From Saitoella complicata NRRL Y-17804 (taxonomy: Eukaryota; Ascomycota; Saitoellomycetes; Saitoellales; Saitoellaceae), in assembly GCF_001661265.1 (NCBI RefSeq), contig NW_017567014.1:62001-126000 (forward strand): a stretch of 64,000 nt of DNA. The letters run 5' to 3'. This document shows positions 11,633 to 21,477 of the stretch, in pieces. The translations under genes were made by a program, and so were the position numbers. The stretch's first letter is position 1, and each line of letters starts with the position of its first letter. A model generated the notes under the pieces. That model had not been told where the DNA came from and did not search any database. It worked only from the letters and a program-made list of their open reading frames with translations.

Positions 11633-12005
11633 TTCGTGGTTCTCAAGAGTGAGAGAGTTTACTTGACGGGTTACTTGATCAATTGAGGCCAGCTCTGAAT
11701 GTTAGGCATCGGTAACGTAGCTTTCGTCACAGGCTGATACATCCAGGGGGGCTGAGGTACGGCCGGATACGGGCTGGATACGGGGAGGGGCCATTCCTGC
11801 TGACTTTTACATTGTCACAAAGGCAATATCGAACTCTATCTACCCTATTGACCGACTCTCTTGGGGCGGTAGCTGGTTAGGGTTCACCAAGCCCTGACTG
11901 CGCAGCGCAGTTGACTCCCCGCCACACCCGCCCGCGAAATTTACGGTTTGGATTGCTCCACCGAAAGAGTCCCGAGATCCTCGTCCACCACCCAGCCCAG
12001 CAATC
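11633..12005. promoter_or_regulatory. Divergent promoter region between ankyrin gene and uL13 gene, 373 bp
   Basis: The two start codons face away from each other across this stretch. It contains a telobox-like GGTTAGGGTT (separate entry) and GC-rich direct repeats GGATACGGG near 11763-11780. No gene is visible inside. Confidence 0.55.
11875..11884 (+). promoter_or_regulatory. Telobox-like site upstream of ribosomal protein gene
   Basis: GGTTAGGGTT (AACCCTAACC on the other strand) lies about 122 bp before the uL13 start codon. Telobox sequences bound by Tbf1-type Myb proteins occur in ribosomal protein promoters of several fungi. The 8-mer core TTAGGGTT is expected about twice by chance in a window this size and is seen three times, so position rather than count is the argument. 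Confidence 0.35.
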
Positions 12006-12807
12006 ATGTCCGAGTTCCAGCGCCAAGTTGTCATCGACGCCAAGTGAGTACTCTTCAATCGAGCATTATCGTCTCTTCCCCGTTCCCAGATCATAAGCTG
12101 ACCGTTGTCTTTTTTTCTTGTGTTAAGGGGTCACCTCCTCGGTCGTCTCGCTTCGACCGTTGCCAAGGAGCTCCTTAACGGAAGCAAGATCGTCGTGGTC
12201 CGCTGCGAAGCGTGAGTGACCCTCTTCTATACCACTTTAACCCAAATCTCCGCTGTCTCCACGAGTTCTTCGTTGCGTTGGACATGAGAGGGTAGTGAGA
12301 GCCGCTTGGCTAATACAGGTACTTTTTTACAGCATCGAGATCTCCGGCGAGTTCTTCCGCAACAAGCTCAAGTTCCACGCCTACCTCCGCAAGGCTAACC
12401 GCTTCAACCCCACTCGTGGTCCCTTCCACTTCCGCGCTCCTTCCCGTGTCTTCTACAAGACCATCCGTGGTATGATTCCCCACAAGACCGCCCGCGGTAT
12501 GGCTGCTCTCGAGCGCCTTAAGGTCTTCGAGGGTATCCCCACCCCCTACGACAAGGTCAAGCGCCAGGTCGTTCCCCAGGCCCTCCGTGTCCTCCGCTTG
12601 AAGCCTGGACGCAAGTACTGCACTGTCGGTCGTCTCTCCAAGGAGGTCGGATGGAAGTACGAGGGTGTCGTCGAGCGCCTCGAGGAGCGCAGAAAGGTTA
12701 AGTCCGCTGCCTACTACGCCAAGAAGAAGGCTGTCGACGCCAAGAAGGAGACCGCCACCAAGGCTCAGGCTGAGGTCAACGGCAAGTTGGCTGCTCTCGG
12801 TTACTAG
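12006..12807 (+). CDS. RPL16: 60S ribosomal protein uL13 (L13a/L16)
   Basis: Three exons, 12006-12043, 12128-12211 and 12333-12807, encode 198 residues, the normal length. The protein sits on the large ribosomal subunit surface near the exit tunnel. Sequence landmarks are [22 protein letters not shown] at the start of the fold, the [15 protein letters not shown] core, and a Lys-rich C-terminal helix. Codon use is strongly biased to C-ending codons such as AAG and GTC, as expected for a highly expressed gene and unlike its neighbours. Introns of 84 and 121 nt lie early in the gene, typical for fungal ribosomal protein genes. I searched both introns for C/D snoRNA boxes and found none. Confidence 0.97.
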
Positions 12808-13148
12808 ATTTTTTCTTTAGTCTAGTGACGGATTGACTGACTGGGATGTTTTGGCTCTGGGTTGAATATATCCATTCAAAAATAATGAATAATGGGCGTA
12901 CGCGTCTGATCCATACTTATGTCTTGAAACATCATCATTTCCAATGACTCAATGCCCAATTAGCATACCTCTGATAGACACAGCTTGTACGTGCTATGAA
13001 TTCCCCCGGCTCCTGTGCGCTCAGATGCTTATCGGCTAGGATTACCGACGCGGCGGGGTTCACGTGCCGAACCGGAAAAATCTGGCCGCAACGACGATAA
13101 CCTTATGTTCCTCGAGAGACCCGGAATAGCTATAGGGTGAGCACGACG
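12808..13148. other. Intergenic stretch, 341 bp
   Basis: This holds the uL13 3' flank and the MFS transporter promoter. GC-rich boxes (CGACGCGGCGGGG, CACGTG near 13061) lie within 100 bp of the MFS start; CACGTG is an E-box type bHLH site. No gene is visible. Confidence 0.4.
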
Positions 13149-14804
13149 ATGGACAAAGAGTCAAGAGAAAGAGTGACTGCTACTATGGCGGACGGCACGC
13201 TCGCGTCCGACGTGTCACCACCAGCTGATGCGCTGGATCGCATCGAGACCTCCGCAACCGCCAAGACCCTCTCAGAACGACCAGCATTCCTCAATTCTAC
13301 ACTCCATGAAATCGCATTCGTCTCAACACTCACCTTTGCCGCGGTGCTCGTTGGCGCAAACAATGGATCCATGAACATCGCACTGCCCCACATCGGCTCC
13401 GACCTTGACATCTCCGGGCCAGCACTGAACTGGGTCGTGTCGGCATATCCCCTCGTCACATCCTGTGTCCTTCTCCTCTTCGGACGTCTCGCGGACTTGT
13501 TTGGGCGCAGACGGATGATGCTCGGTGGGACAAGTTGGATGTTTATCTGGAGTTTGGTTGCGGGATTCGCGCAGAACGACATTCTCCTCGATTTTTGCCG
13601 AGGGTTAATGGGGTTGGGTGGGGCTGCGATGTTACCGTCTGCGATTGGGCTTTTAGGACGTGCGTATCAGCCTGGACCCAGGCGGAATAAGGCGTTTGCG
13701 GCATTTGGAAGTGGTGCACCGCTTGGGTTTGTTATTGGGTTGATTGTTGGGGGTATTTGTGCCGAGTGGATCGGGTGGAGGTGGATCTTTCATATTGTTG
13801 CGATCTTGTGCTGTTGTCTTACGGCACTCACGTTCGTTGTCATCCCTCGCGACGCACCAAGACCCGAGGGTGCAAAGAAACCTGTGGTTGACTACCTTGG
13901 TGCTCTCCTTTCGACATCGGGACTCATCCTTCTGGTTTACTCTTTGACCGCCGCTCCAGATGCTTCACGCGGCTGGAAGACACCTTACATCATCGTCCTC
14001 CTTGTCATCTCCGTCCTCCTCCTCGCATCCTTCCTCTTCTGGCAACACAAAATGGGCATGAACGCGCTCATGCCACTCTCCATCTGGAAACTCCCCTCTT
14101 TCGCTGCTGTGAACGGCGTGGTTTTCCTAGGGTGGGCAGCATTCGGTATCAACTCGCTTTACGCCACGCTTGTCTTTCAAGATATCGAGGGTAATCGGCC
14201 GATTTTGACGACGGCAAAGTTCTTGCCCATGGCGATCGTGGGAACACTGGTCAATGTCATCGCGGCATTCATCGTTGGACGTATCAAGGGAAGGTATATC
14301 CTCCTCGTCGGACTCGCTGGATTTACGATTGCACCGATGCTCTTCGCGCTCTGGCCTCGTGGGTTAATCTACTGGGCCATGCACTTTCCCGCCCTCTGCC
14401 TCATCGTCGTCGGTGCGGATCTTTGTTTCAATGTCGCGAATTTGTTCATTCAGTCATCTGTCCCACCCGAGTCGCAAGCGCTCGCAGGCGGTATCTTCAA
14501 CACTGTTACAAACTGCGCTACCTCCTTCGGACTCGGCCTTGCTGCTACTGTTTCTGGTTCAATCACCGGTGATTCTACGGATAAGGCGGCTTTGCTAAAG
14601 GGATACAGGGGCGCGTTCTGGTTAGGAACGGGATTGAGTGCAGTGGGGTTCATCTGTTGTTGCTTGTTCGTAAGGGTGGGAGTCGCGGCGAAGAGACGGG
14701 GAAAGGTTGAGCCGAAGCCGAAGACGGAGGAGGAGATGGTTGCGGAAAACTTGGCGGAGGAGAGTGGGGTGAAGACTGGGATGGGAAATACGGGGGAGCT
14801 TTAA
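13149..14804 (+). CDS. MFS drug/H+ antiporter, DHA2-like
   Basis: A single exon of 551 residues. It encodes a multi-pass plasma or vacuolar membrane exporter. The MFS signature between the second and third helices is clear (GRLADLFGRRRMM), the fifth helix carries GSGAPLGFVIG, resembling antiporter motif C, and about 14 hydrophobic segments can be counted, as in the DHA2 (Atr1/aminotriazole-resistance) branch. The 50-residue N-terminus and 40-residue C-terminus are hydrophilic. The ATG at 13149 is used; the frame itself is open a few codons further but without an ATG. No biosynthetic genes adjoin, so a general detoxification role is more likely than export of a cluster product. Substrate unknown. 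Confidence 0.88.
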   Translation: MDKESRERVTATMADGTLASDVSPPADALDRIETSATAKTLSERPAFLNSTLHEIAFVSTLTFAAVLVGANNGSMNIALPHIGSDLDISGPALNWVVSAYPLVTSCVLLLFGRLADLFGRRRMMLGGTSWMFIWSLVAGFAQNDILLDFCRGLMGLGGAAMLPSAIGLLGRAYQPGPRRNKAFAAFGSGAPLGFVIGLIVGGICAEWIGWRWIFHIVAILCCCLTALTFVVIPRDAPRPEGAKKPVVDYLGALLSTSGLILLVYSLTAAPDASRGWKTPYIIVLLVISVLLLASFLFWQHKMGMNALMPLSIWKLPSFAAVNGVVFLGWAAFGINSLYATLVFQDIEGNRPILTTAKFLPMAIVGTLVNVIAAFIVGRIKGRYILLVGLAGFTIAPMLFALWPRGLIYWAMHFPALCLIVVGADLCFNVANLFIQSSVPPESQALAGGIFNTVTNCATSFGLGLAATVSGSITGDSTDKAALLKGYRGAFWLGTGLSAVGFICCCLFVRVGVAAKRRGKVEPKPKTEEEMVAENLAEESGVKTGMGNTGEL

Positions 14805-14996
14805 GAAATGGGAAGTGCATGTGCATTCAACTGCGGGAAAGAAAACGGACCAGGATATCGGAGTACCTGATTTATTCAACATTATAGACCCGGATTATAC
14901 CCAATTGGTTATTTGGCTTCACCTTGTGCCGCGAAAGTCAGGTTGAATCTTCTGCATCTTGACATCGACGGCGTGCGACATGTACATCCGCATTGA

Positions 14997-15010
14997 CCGG
15001 TCCGGACCGG
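14997..15010. promoter_or_regulatory. 14-bp perfect palindrome CCGGTCCGGACCGG
   Basis: The sequence equals its own reverse complement and lies 265 bp upstream of the small gene at 15275. The 11-mer GTCCGGACCGG inside it recurs at 41351-41361, again about 250-280 bp from two start codons. CGG-containing palindromes are typical targets of fungal Zn(II)2Cys6 regulators, so a regulator site is a reasonable guess. Confidence 0.35.
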
Positions 15011-15192
15011 CCGGTAATCCAAACTCCAGAGCCAAGAAAAGGCCTTTTGGCACAGATATCCATGTGATCTGTCAAGTAACATAAAGAGGGTACTGTTGGG
15101 AAGCTGAGGCAAAACTGCCGAGAGATAAGCCCAAGGCACATTGATGTCACACGCTCTCTCAATTCACCAGCTGATCAATGTCATCCCCGTAA

Positions 15193-15199
15193 TATAAAA
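15193..15199 (+). promoter_or_regulatory. TATA box of the small gene at 15275
   Basis: TATAAAA lies 76 bp before the start codon, a normal distance for a fungal TATA promoter, followed by a pyrimidine-rich stretch suited to transcription start. Confidence 0.5.
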
Positions 15200-15274
15200 T
15201 GCTCCTCTGCTCAGACACTTTCCCTTCTCCCATACCCTATACCACTGAACCATACTGAATTAAATCTACCCATC

Positions 15275-15573
15275 ATGGTCGACAGGGACCCGAATCAACC
15301 GCCCACTGCATCCCACCAACAACGCGTAACAGACGAACAAGGCATCATGCGTTGTAAGCACGGCGAGGAGACCTGCCCGCAGTGTCTGTGCGATTTTTCG
15401 GAAGATAACCGGATCGTGAGGGGTGAGAAGAAAGGGGATATGGAGGGTGTGAAGGCGGAGCAAGTCAAGAGCAGGGTAAGTCCATGGATGTTGAATATAG
15501 AAAGAATCGGTAATGCTGACTGTGGATGCGGTAGATGGCTGCAAATGCTAATGAGTTTAGGGGTAACGAGTGA
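15275..15573 (+). CDS. Small Cys/His-containing hypothetical protein, 79 residues
   Basis: Two exons, 15275-15475 and 15535-15573, read MVDRDPNQPPTAS to a tail MAANANEFRGNE. The intron has a GTAAGT donor, TGCTGAC branch site and GGTAG end, and keeps the frame. A compact CKHGEETCPQCLC cluster could bind one zinc ion, but the spacing matches no domain I can name. The rest is polar and acidic. It has its own TATA box and no obvious partner among neighbours. Small proteins with a single CxHxxxxCxxC cluster are widespread in basidiomycetes, without known role. Function unknown. Confidence 0.75.
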
Positions 15574-15666
15574 GGATGTTCTTGCCCAGAAGTGGGGCGC
15601 CTTTCTGTGTGTACGATAGGATTATGGAAGTGATTTCTTGGGCCGACAACATATCTCATAACCACA

Positions 15667-16452
15667 TCATCCGGCAATCGCCCTCTCCAACCCTTCCTCC
15701 ACATCTTTTTGGGATACACTGTCTTTATGCTTCGATCCACCCGTCCGTAAAAAGAGCGTCTGATCTTGATTCACCCGTCTCTCCACCGTCTCCTCTTCTC
15801 GTCCCAATTCCTTCACCACATTATTCCACTCATCGGGCGTATTTGCGTTCCTCAACCATTTTTTGTGATTTGGTTGAATGTATCCAGGGATATCCGTCGG
15901 TCCCTGCCCCTTCTTCCGGCCGAGGAGGTGTCGTACGGTAAAAGCTGGACCTGTCTTCCCATCCGCGACGTTCGCTTTCAGTGTCTCCAGTGCATCCGGT
16001 GTCCATATCGCGAACAGCGGCTCCTCAAACCCTTCGTGGTTGTAGAAACATGTCACGGGCGTCTTTGTGTTTTTGTGCGCTTCCACCAATTGTTCCAGCG
16101 CTTCCTTCGCAACGAGCGGAAAGTCAACTGCAAGTACCAACCACGTTGCGTCCGGCACCTTCTGATGTGCAGATAGTAGACCTCCCGCTGGCCCTATATC
16201 ACGCCATTCAGGTTTGTCGTAAACGTAATCAACACCATCGATATACTTCAGATCAAGGAATGGCGATTGTGTTGAGCGGAGGGACATGCAAGTTCGATCC
16301 CCTGTCAGATCTCGAAGCAAGCCGAGGTTATGTGCGTACAGAGGACAGTGAGTTGGAGGTATTTGCAATAAGAACTTGGGTGTCCTCATCCGTGTGGACA
16401 ATCCACCCAAGAGGAGGAGGGAGTGGAGCGGTGGGTCGGTTGCGTCGGGCAT
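15667..16452 (-). CDS. MobA-like nucleotidyltransferase
   Basis: A single exon of 261 residues. The nucleotide-binding signature at the N-terminus, LLLGGLSTRMRTPK, follows the LxGGxSxRMGxxK pattern of the MobA/IspD-type NTP transferases, with Arg in place of the usual last Gly. A second family feature, VLAVDFPLV near residue 110, supplies the metal-binding Asp, and IGPAGGLLSAH resembles the segment contacting the guanine. Bacterial MobA adds GMP to molybdenum cofactor; eukaryotic molybdoenzymes are not known to need that step, so the true substrate here is open. The C-terminal 60 residues are basic and may be disordered. The start ATG is the only one available in frame. Confidence 0.8.
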   Translation of the reverse strand: MPDATDPPLHSLLLLGGLSTRMRTPKFLLQIPPTHCPLYAHNLGLLRDLTGDRTCMSLRSTQSPFLDLKYIDGVDYVYDKPEWRDIGPAGGLLSAHQKVPDATWLVLAVDFPLVAKEALEQLVEAHKNTKTPVTCFYNHEGFEEPLFAIWTPDALETLKANVADGKTGPAFTVRHLLGRKKGQGPTDIPGYIQPNHKKWLRNANTPDEWNNVVKELGREEETVERRVNQDQTLFLRTGGSKHKDSVSQKDVEEGLERAIAG

Positions 16453-16725
16453 TCTGTATCGAATGATCCCTCCAAGGACTGGTCAGAGAGAAATGGTTCA
16501 AGGATGAACGACAATTCACGTCAGAGGAACGGCGATGAGCGGATCCATTTGGGTTGGTTGAAAGTCGTCTTTGTACTTGCGCAGCCAATCGCACTGGGGT
16601 CGGCCGCTGATGCACTGTGACGCGTGAGACCACGATCGGTAGACCAGCAATTATAAGGGAGGCGACAAAACGGTTAAAGTGAATAAGGTAAAACTCAAAG
16701 AGTCTGATGTAGCAACGGTCTCTTA

Positions 16726-17907
16726 TCACCAGTCAACCTCCTCGCTCGATCCGGTACCCTTGAGTCCCTTGGTGTAGCTCTCTTCGCCCTTGTAGTTGAC
16801 CTGCAACCTACTCTTGACCCTGTTTGAAATCCATTCTCCACTCGTAGGGTAGTCCTCGGGGTTCTGGCTTGCGTCTTTCATCTCTTGAGTCACAAGTGGA
16901 CTCGGAATCGGAGCCAAGCGGACGTCGTTGTCGGGTCGTGAGAAGTAAACGATGGACTGACGGATACATTGGGCTTGGGCAGCGGGAGGCGTGACAACGC
17001 GGTGCTGGTTGCTACGGAGGACTGAACCTGTCATCTTGACGAGGGCATCTCCGAGGTTGATGATGGCTGTCCCCGGGAGTGGCTTGACGAACAACCACTC
17101 CTTATTCCCTGGAGTCAGTACCTGTAAACCGCCGAGACGGTTGAACAGCACCGTGACACTGCCGTAGTCCGTGTGCGCCATGGTGTTGGGATCCATAGGG
17201 CTTACTCCCTCCGGCGGCGGATAAGCCCGTGTGAAACGCGCTTGATCACCGCCGAGACGATCGATGCGGTGGAGGTTACCGAGGAACTCGGGGTTCAGAC
17301 CAAGATGAATGGAGAGCGTCCTCAAGACAGCCTCGACGACATTATGGCAGCCTGTCATGAATGATTTGAGGACCACTGGGTTCTCGGTGACCACACGAGG
17401 TTGAGGAGCCGGGTTAGGATCGACCCCCAGAACTTGATCTTTCGAAATCTACAAGGACTTGTCAACGACGAGAGCTGTATTGAAGATGTTAGTTACGTAC
17501 GTTTAGGAACTCGGTGCGGTCAAGGGTGCCCTTCTTGTCGATCACGAACGCTCCGGACTTTTTGTACCCGAAGTAATCTGTGCGTTTCCGTCAGCATATT
17601 CCTTTCAAGATAATCGATGACACGCACTTCCAGTAGCACCCATATCGTACTTATCCTTCTCCTCCTGGCTATATCCAAAGAACTCATCCGCCAAATCCCA
17701 CATGCTCTCACTGTTAACCGGCAAGTCCTTCAAGTAGAAGAACCCCAATTCATGACAAGCCTGGAACATACGCTTCTTCTCTTCATCTCCGGCAGGGTCG
17801 CCGATGGGACGAGTCAGGAGGTCGTAGGAGATGAGGAGGAGGGGGATGGTGGGGATGTCCGTGGGAAAGGGAGGGATGCTATCTTTGGTTGTAAGTATTC
17901 CGGGCAT
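16726..17907 (-). CDS. 2-oxoglutarate/Fe(II) oxygenase, isopenicillin-N-synthase-like
   Basis: Three exons, 17907-17628, 17577-17501 and 17448-16726, give 359 residues. The N-terminal DIOX_N part includes ACHELGFFYLKD. The iron ligands are His211 and Asp213 in AHTDYG and His268 in NQHRVV; Arg282 and Ser284 in RQS bind the 2-oxoglutarate carboxylate. A 52-nt intron ends at CTTGTAG and gives EFLNISKDQVLG. Such enzymes hydroxylate or desaturate small molecules in the cytosol; fungal members often act in detoxification or secondary metabolism. The MobA-like gene follows on the same strand 273 bp away, but there is no sign of a cluster. Substrate unknown. Confidence 0.9.
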
Positions 17908-18267
17908 GTTCTTGTATGGATGAGTTTGGGCTAGAGCGGAACTGCATTGAGGTTCCTTTTATGATGAAGAACGGGCAAGGTCATGGGAACACCTGCCCCT
18001 CCTCCATCAGACAGTCGTAGACGCTTGTATGGATCCGGTTCGGATAGAACGGCAAGCGAACGTATGAAGATCGATTCTAACCAGACGGTCATTAAATTAC
18101 GCGGGTGTCAGAGGAAACGCTGTGAATCTCGTTTACATTGCACGGGATGCTCATGTGCTCCAGTGCGAAAAGCGGGGTGCGCCATATCGATATCCGAAGC
18201 ATCCGTTGCATCTCAACATAATCACTTGAATCAACTTTGAAGATATATTTCTATATTACTCCAAAAT
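17908..18267. other. Intergenic stretch, 360 bp
   Basis: This holds the oxygenase promoter and the eS12 3' flank, both on the minus strand. No gene, repeat or clear core promoter motif is visible. Confidence 0.45.
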
Positions 18268-18868
18268 TTACTCGGACTGGTTCTTGAAGTAGGCCAACAA
18301 GAAAGAGAGAGCCTCAGACTCCTCTCCGAAGTCCTTAACGACGACGGCGGAGCAGCCAACGACCTTGCGGGGGTTACCCTCACGGTCGAGCTGGCAGAGA
18401 CCAGCCCACTCACCGAGCTTCTTAGCGTCAGAGACCTTGATCAAGTTGATGTTGTGCTCAGCGCAGAGAGCCTCGACAAGGCGGATGTAAGCCTCCTCAG
18501 TGCAGGACTCGCAGAGAACGCAAAGGTGGGCCTGGCGACTATTACGCAAATATAGGTTAGCAACTGGGCGACAAGGCTTCATCTTCCCGGTAGAGGTAAG
18601 GGTACGTACCGGTCCAAAGCCTTGGCGGCCTCACGGAGACCACGGGCAAGACCATCGTGGATGAGAGCGCGCTTGAGGACCTCCTTGAGGGCGTCCTCAA
18701 CGGTCATGGTAGCGGAGCCAGCGGTGGCAGCAACCTCAACCTCCTCAGCAGCGACCTGCTCCATGGGGACATCATCTAGCCAAAAAATGTCAGAATTGAT
18801 CCGGGAAAAAAGCTGCCGATAGCTCGAACAAGCTGGAATCAATTGAACATACCTCCGTGCTCAGACAT
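18268..18868 (-). CDS. RPS12: 40S ribosomal protein eS12
   Basis: Three exons, 18868-18853, 18775-18610 and 18538-18268, give 150 residues. eS12 lies in the beak of the small subunit. The fold of the L7Ae/L30e family is seen in [18 protein letters not shown], then [10 protein letters not shown] and the typical [17 protein letters not shown]. The short acidic N-terminus (MSEHGDDVPMEQ) is usual in fungi. The first exon is only 16 nt long and ends within codon 6. Codon use is strongly biased, as in the uL13 gene. Confidence 0.97.
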
Positions 18869-19098
18869 GTTGATTAGATTATTTGACGGTGAGACGAAGA
18901 ATCTTCTGTACGGGGGAAAAAGTTCGCACAGCTCGAAGACGGCGATTTGCTTTTGTCGCGCTGGGCGCAGGCGAGGCGCAGTTTTGTAAATGCAGGGGTT
19001 GCATGAGGGTTTGTGCAATAGAAATGGATATATAAATTTACTATCCTAGGGGACAATTTTTGGATTTCTTTCGTTTGCTATACACTCCTTCTCTCGAC

Positions 19099-20765
19099 TT
19101 ACTGCGGAGGCGGCGGAGGAGGAGCAGGCTCGCTCGGTGGAGGAGGAGGGTATGCACCACCGGCAGGCGGGGGAGGTGGAGCACCGTAAGCATCACCCCC
19201 AGGTGGCGGAGGGGGAGCGGCAGCTGCTGCACCGTAGGCATCGTACCCAGGTACAGGAGGAGCGGTGCCGTACGCACCATAACCTTGAGCAGCCTGAGCC
19301 CAGGGAGCGGGAGCACCAGCACCCATACCCGGAGGCGCACCATATCCACCAGCAGCAGCTCCGTATGCATCAGGTGCACCATATCCAGGAGCCGGAGCGG
19401 CAGCCTGTTGCCAAGGCGGAGGCGCAGCACCACCTTGTCTGTCTTGCTGCTGCCAGGGAGGCAGGTTGTTCTGTTTGGCCTGTTGCCATGGAGGAGGCGC
19501 GCCGGCACCGCCAGCGTTCTGCTGAGCCCAAGGGGCCACAGAGCTGTCGCCACCAGCTGGACCCTCGATACGTCCTGCAATTTGTCCAGATCCACCGTGT
19601 CCAAGCTCCTGCATAAGGGACGCGTACTCTCTGTCCACCGCATCGCCCTGGTTCCGTGCGTAAGGATCATTACGCTGAGTACAATCACGAGCCATGTGTC
19701 CTGCGTTACCACAGATACGACAGATGATGTTGGCGGTGTAGTTGCGCTGTTCAGGACAGTCGTACTTCCTGTGACCCTTGTTTCCACAGTTCTGACAGAT
19801 TTGGTTTTCGTCATCACGAAGTGTTCCGTTCAACATAGCGAGCTCACGCAACTGGTTACGCTTGAGGTCGTTTTGTCCTTCAGGAATGGACGCAGCGGTC
19901 TCAATGATTTTCTCGATCGCTGCAATGGCTTTCTTGATCTTGTCTTCCGAGTCAGCCATGACGAGACAGTGCAAATCCTCCTCCAAGTTGGAGTTAGCAG
20001 CTGCATCGCTCCTTCCCTTTCCTTCTTTCACGGATCCCTTTCCACGAATAGCAATCTTGGCGCCAGACTCGGTTTCCATCTTCTTCAACGTGTTACCACG
20101 AGGGCCGATAAGTAGACCGATAAAATTGATCTCGGGGTAGTCATTGACCGGAATGTAAATCTTCTCTTGCGTCTTGGTCGGACGGCGGTAATCAGCAGGA
20201 GGCTTGAAGTCCGGAATGGTGCGCATGGCCTTATCGACCAAGCGGTGTCGTTCGTCTTCGAGCTTTTTGCGGTAACGGACTTCACGGGTGTTTGTCCTGC
20301 GACCGAAACTGTCGTATTGAGGAGCCGGAGAAGGAGATCTCTCGTCATCCGGAGGAACGACATCGTTGATCTTTAATTTCTGGCCAATTTCCTCCAATCG
20401 CAAGTGCAACGCGTATGCTTCCAATTGCTCACTGGTCATGTTACTGGTAATGGCCGTGGGCAATCCAATGAGCCCAAGGGCTTTGTTGTCATCGGCGGCC
20501 CCCCATCTGTTCTTCTTGCGACGCCTGGGCTCGCGGTCATCCGAGCGGCCTCGCTTCTCGCCAGGAATGAGATCATCGGCGGGCTTGTGCGGCTCAGCAG
20601 GCGGCGGTGGAGCTCTGTGGACGGGCGACGGCGGGGGGGGAGGGTACGCGGTGTCCGGCGGCGGCGGCGGGGCAGAGGCGTCCTCGTCCGACTGGGCGCC
20701 GAAGCGACGGCGGTTTCCCAGGGGGATGTTGTTGGTGCCTGTGCTTCCTTGACTGCGCCAACTCA

Positions 20766-20766
<1 letters not shown>
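19099..20766 (-). CDS. MSL5: Branchpoint-binding protein BBP/SF1
   Basis: A single exon of 555 residues, unusual here where most genes have introns. BBP recognises the intron branch site in the commitment complex and binds the large U2AF subunit. In order: a Pro-rich N-terminus, RRRKKNRWG (the Trp-containing ligand region for U2AF), the helix-hairpin at about 90-185, a KH-QUA2 RNA-binding unit at about 200-315 with IGLLIGPRGNTLKKM, two CCHC zinc knuckles at about 324-337 (CQNCGNKGHRKYDC) and 349-362 (CRICGNAGHMARDC), then a long Pro/Gly/Ala tail. The ATG at 20766 is the first in frame; upstream only GTG is available across a trinucleotide repeat. Confidence 0.95.
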
Positions 20767-20806
<40 letters not shown>

Positions 20807-20812
20807 CTGTTG
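20767..20812. repeat. CAA/CAG microsatellite directly before the BBP start codon
   Basis: On the plus strand this reads alternating TTG CTG units and then CTG units; on the BBP strand it is CAACAG repeated, ending right at the ATG. In the BBP frame it would encode Ser/Asn, but no ATG lies upstream in that frame, so it is probably 5' UTR. Confidence 0.8.
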
Positions 20813-20913
20813 GCTGGCGATGGGTCGGGGCGTGCTCCGGCTGCGAGTGTGCCAGGCACTCAGGAACAGGACCACACGTCTACCCTGCGCCGCGGACGGC
20901 TCCCTGCAAAAAC

Positions 20914-20932
20914 ACACACACTCACACACACC
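20914..20932. repeat. Short CA-rich repeat in the BBP/NDUFS5 divergent promoter
   Basis: An alternating ACACAC tract with one CT interruption, ending about five bases before the NDUFS5 start codon. It is short and may simply be 5' UTR. Confidence 0.6.
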
Positions 20933-20936
20933 TGCA

Positions 20937-21477
20937 ATGGCTTCGGGTTATGGAATGAACGGCGGCCGCTCAAGATGCTTCCCCTTCTGGCAGGACTATC
21001 TGTGCGTGCCACGTCCCCCCCCCCTCTGCTCTCGCTGGCCGTTGCTGTCCGAGGGGGTCCACGACACGGACGATCGCTGACCGTGGTGGATAGTGCGTGC
21101 AATGCTCAGTCTGAGAAGGCCGGAGAGTGTGCTTTGCCGCTGCAGGATTACATGGAGTGCTTGCACCACACTAAGGAGGTATGCGATTTGTGTTACATGG
21201 GTGAATAAACTGAGACTATCACCTCCGCATTCACTCCAGGAACCTTCTTCGTGCATTACTGACCATTCTTGTCTTACAGAAAGCACGCGTTCGTATGATC
21301 TCGAGCGAGCTTGCTCGCCGGGAGGCTTTGGGTGACAAGATCGACGGTATCTCCATCGAGGACTTGGACAAGGCTACCACTACCAATGTACCAAGATTGA
21401 ACATTTTGCAAGGAAAGAACGAGGCTACGGGCGCACCAGAAGAGGCGACTACGGGTGGTTCTGGACTAAGTAATTGA
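20937..21477 (+). CDS. NDUFS5: Complex I accessory subunit NDUFS5 (15 kDa)
   Basis: Three exons, 20937-21001, 21094-21178 and 21280-21477, give 115 residues. The N-terminus MASGYGMNGGRSRCFPFW is that of fungal NDUFS5. Four Cys at 14, 24, 34 and 44 form a twin CX9C motif, so the protein is expected to be oxidatively folded in the mitochondrial intermembrane space by Mia40 and to join the intermembrane face of NADH dehydrogenase. The first intron is 92 nt and splits a Leu codon between the first two Cys. The tail after residue 50 is hydrophilic. It is transcribed away from BBP with only 170 bp between the start codons. Confidence 0.92.

Larger units (their letters stand above)
14805..15274. other. 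Intergenic stretch with palindrome and TATA box, 470 bp
   Basis: No gene is visible. It holds a perfect 14-bp GC palindrome and a TATA box, both listed separately, in front of the small gene at 15275. Confidence 0.5.

Noticed and set aside
12044-12332. Possible snoRNAs in the two uL13 introns, as in animal RPL13A
   Set aside because: No C box (RTGATGA) with a matching D box (CTGA) at suitable spacing could be found.
20594-20929. Open frame with a poly-Gln run on the minus strand near BBP
   Set aside because: It is the CAACAG repeat and BBP coding sequence read in a wrong frame; nothing besides the Gln run looks like protein.
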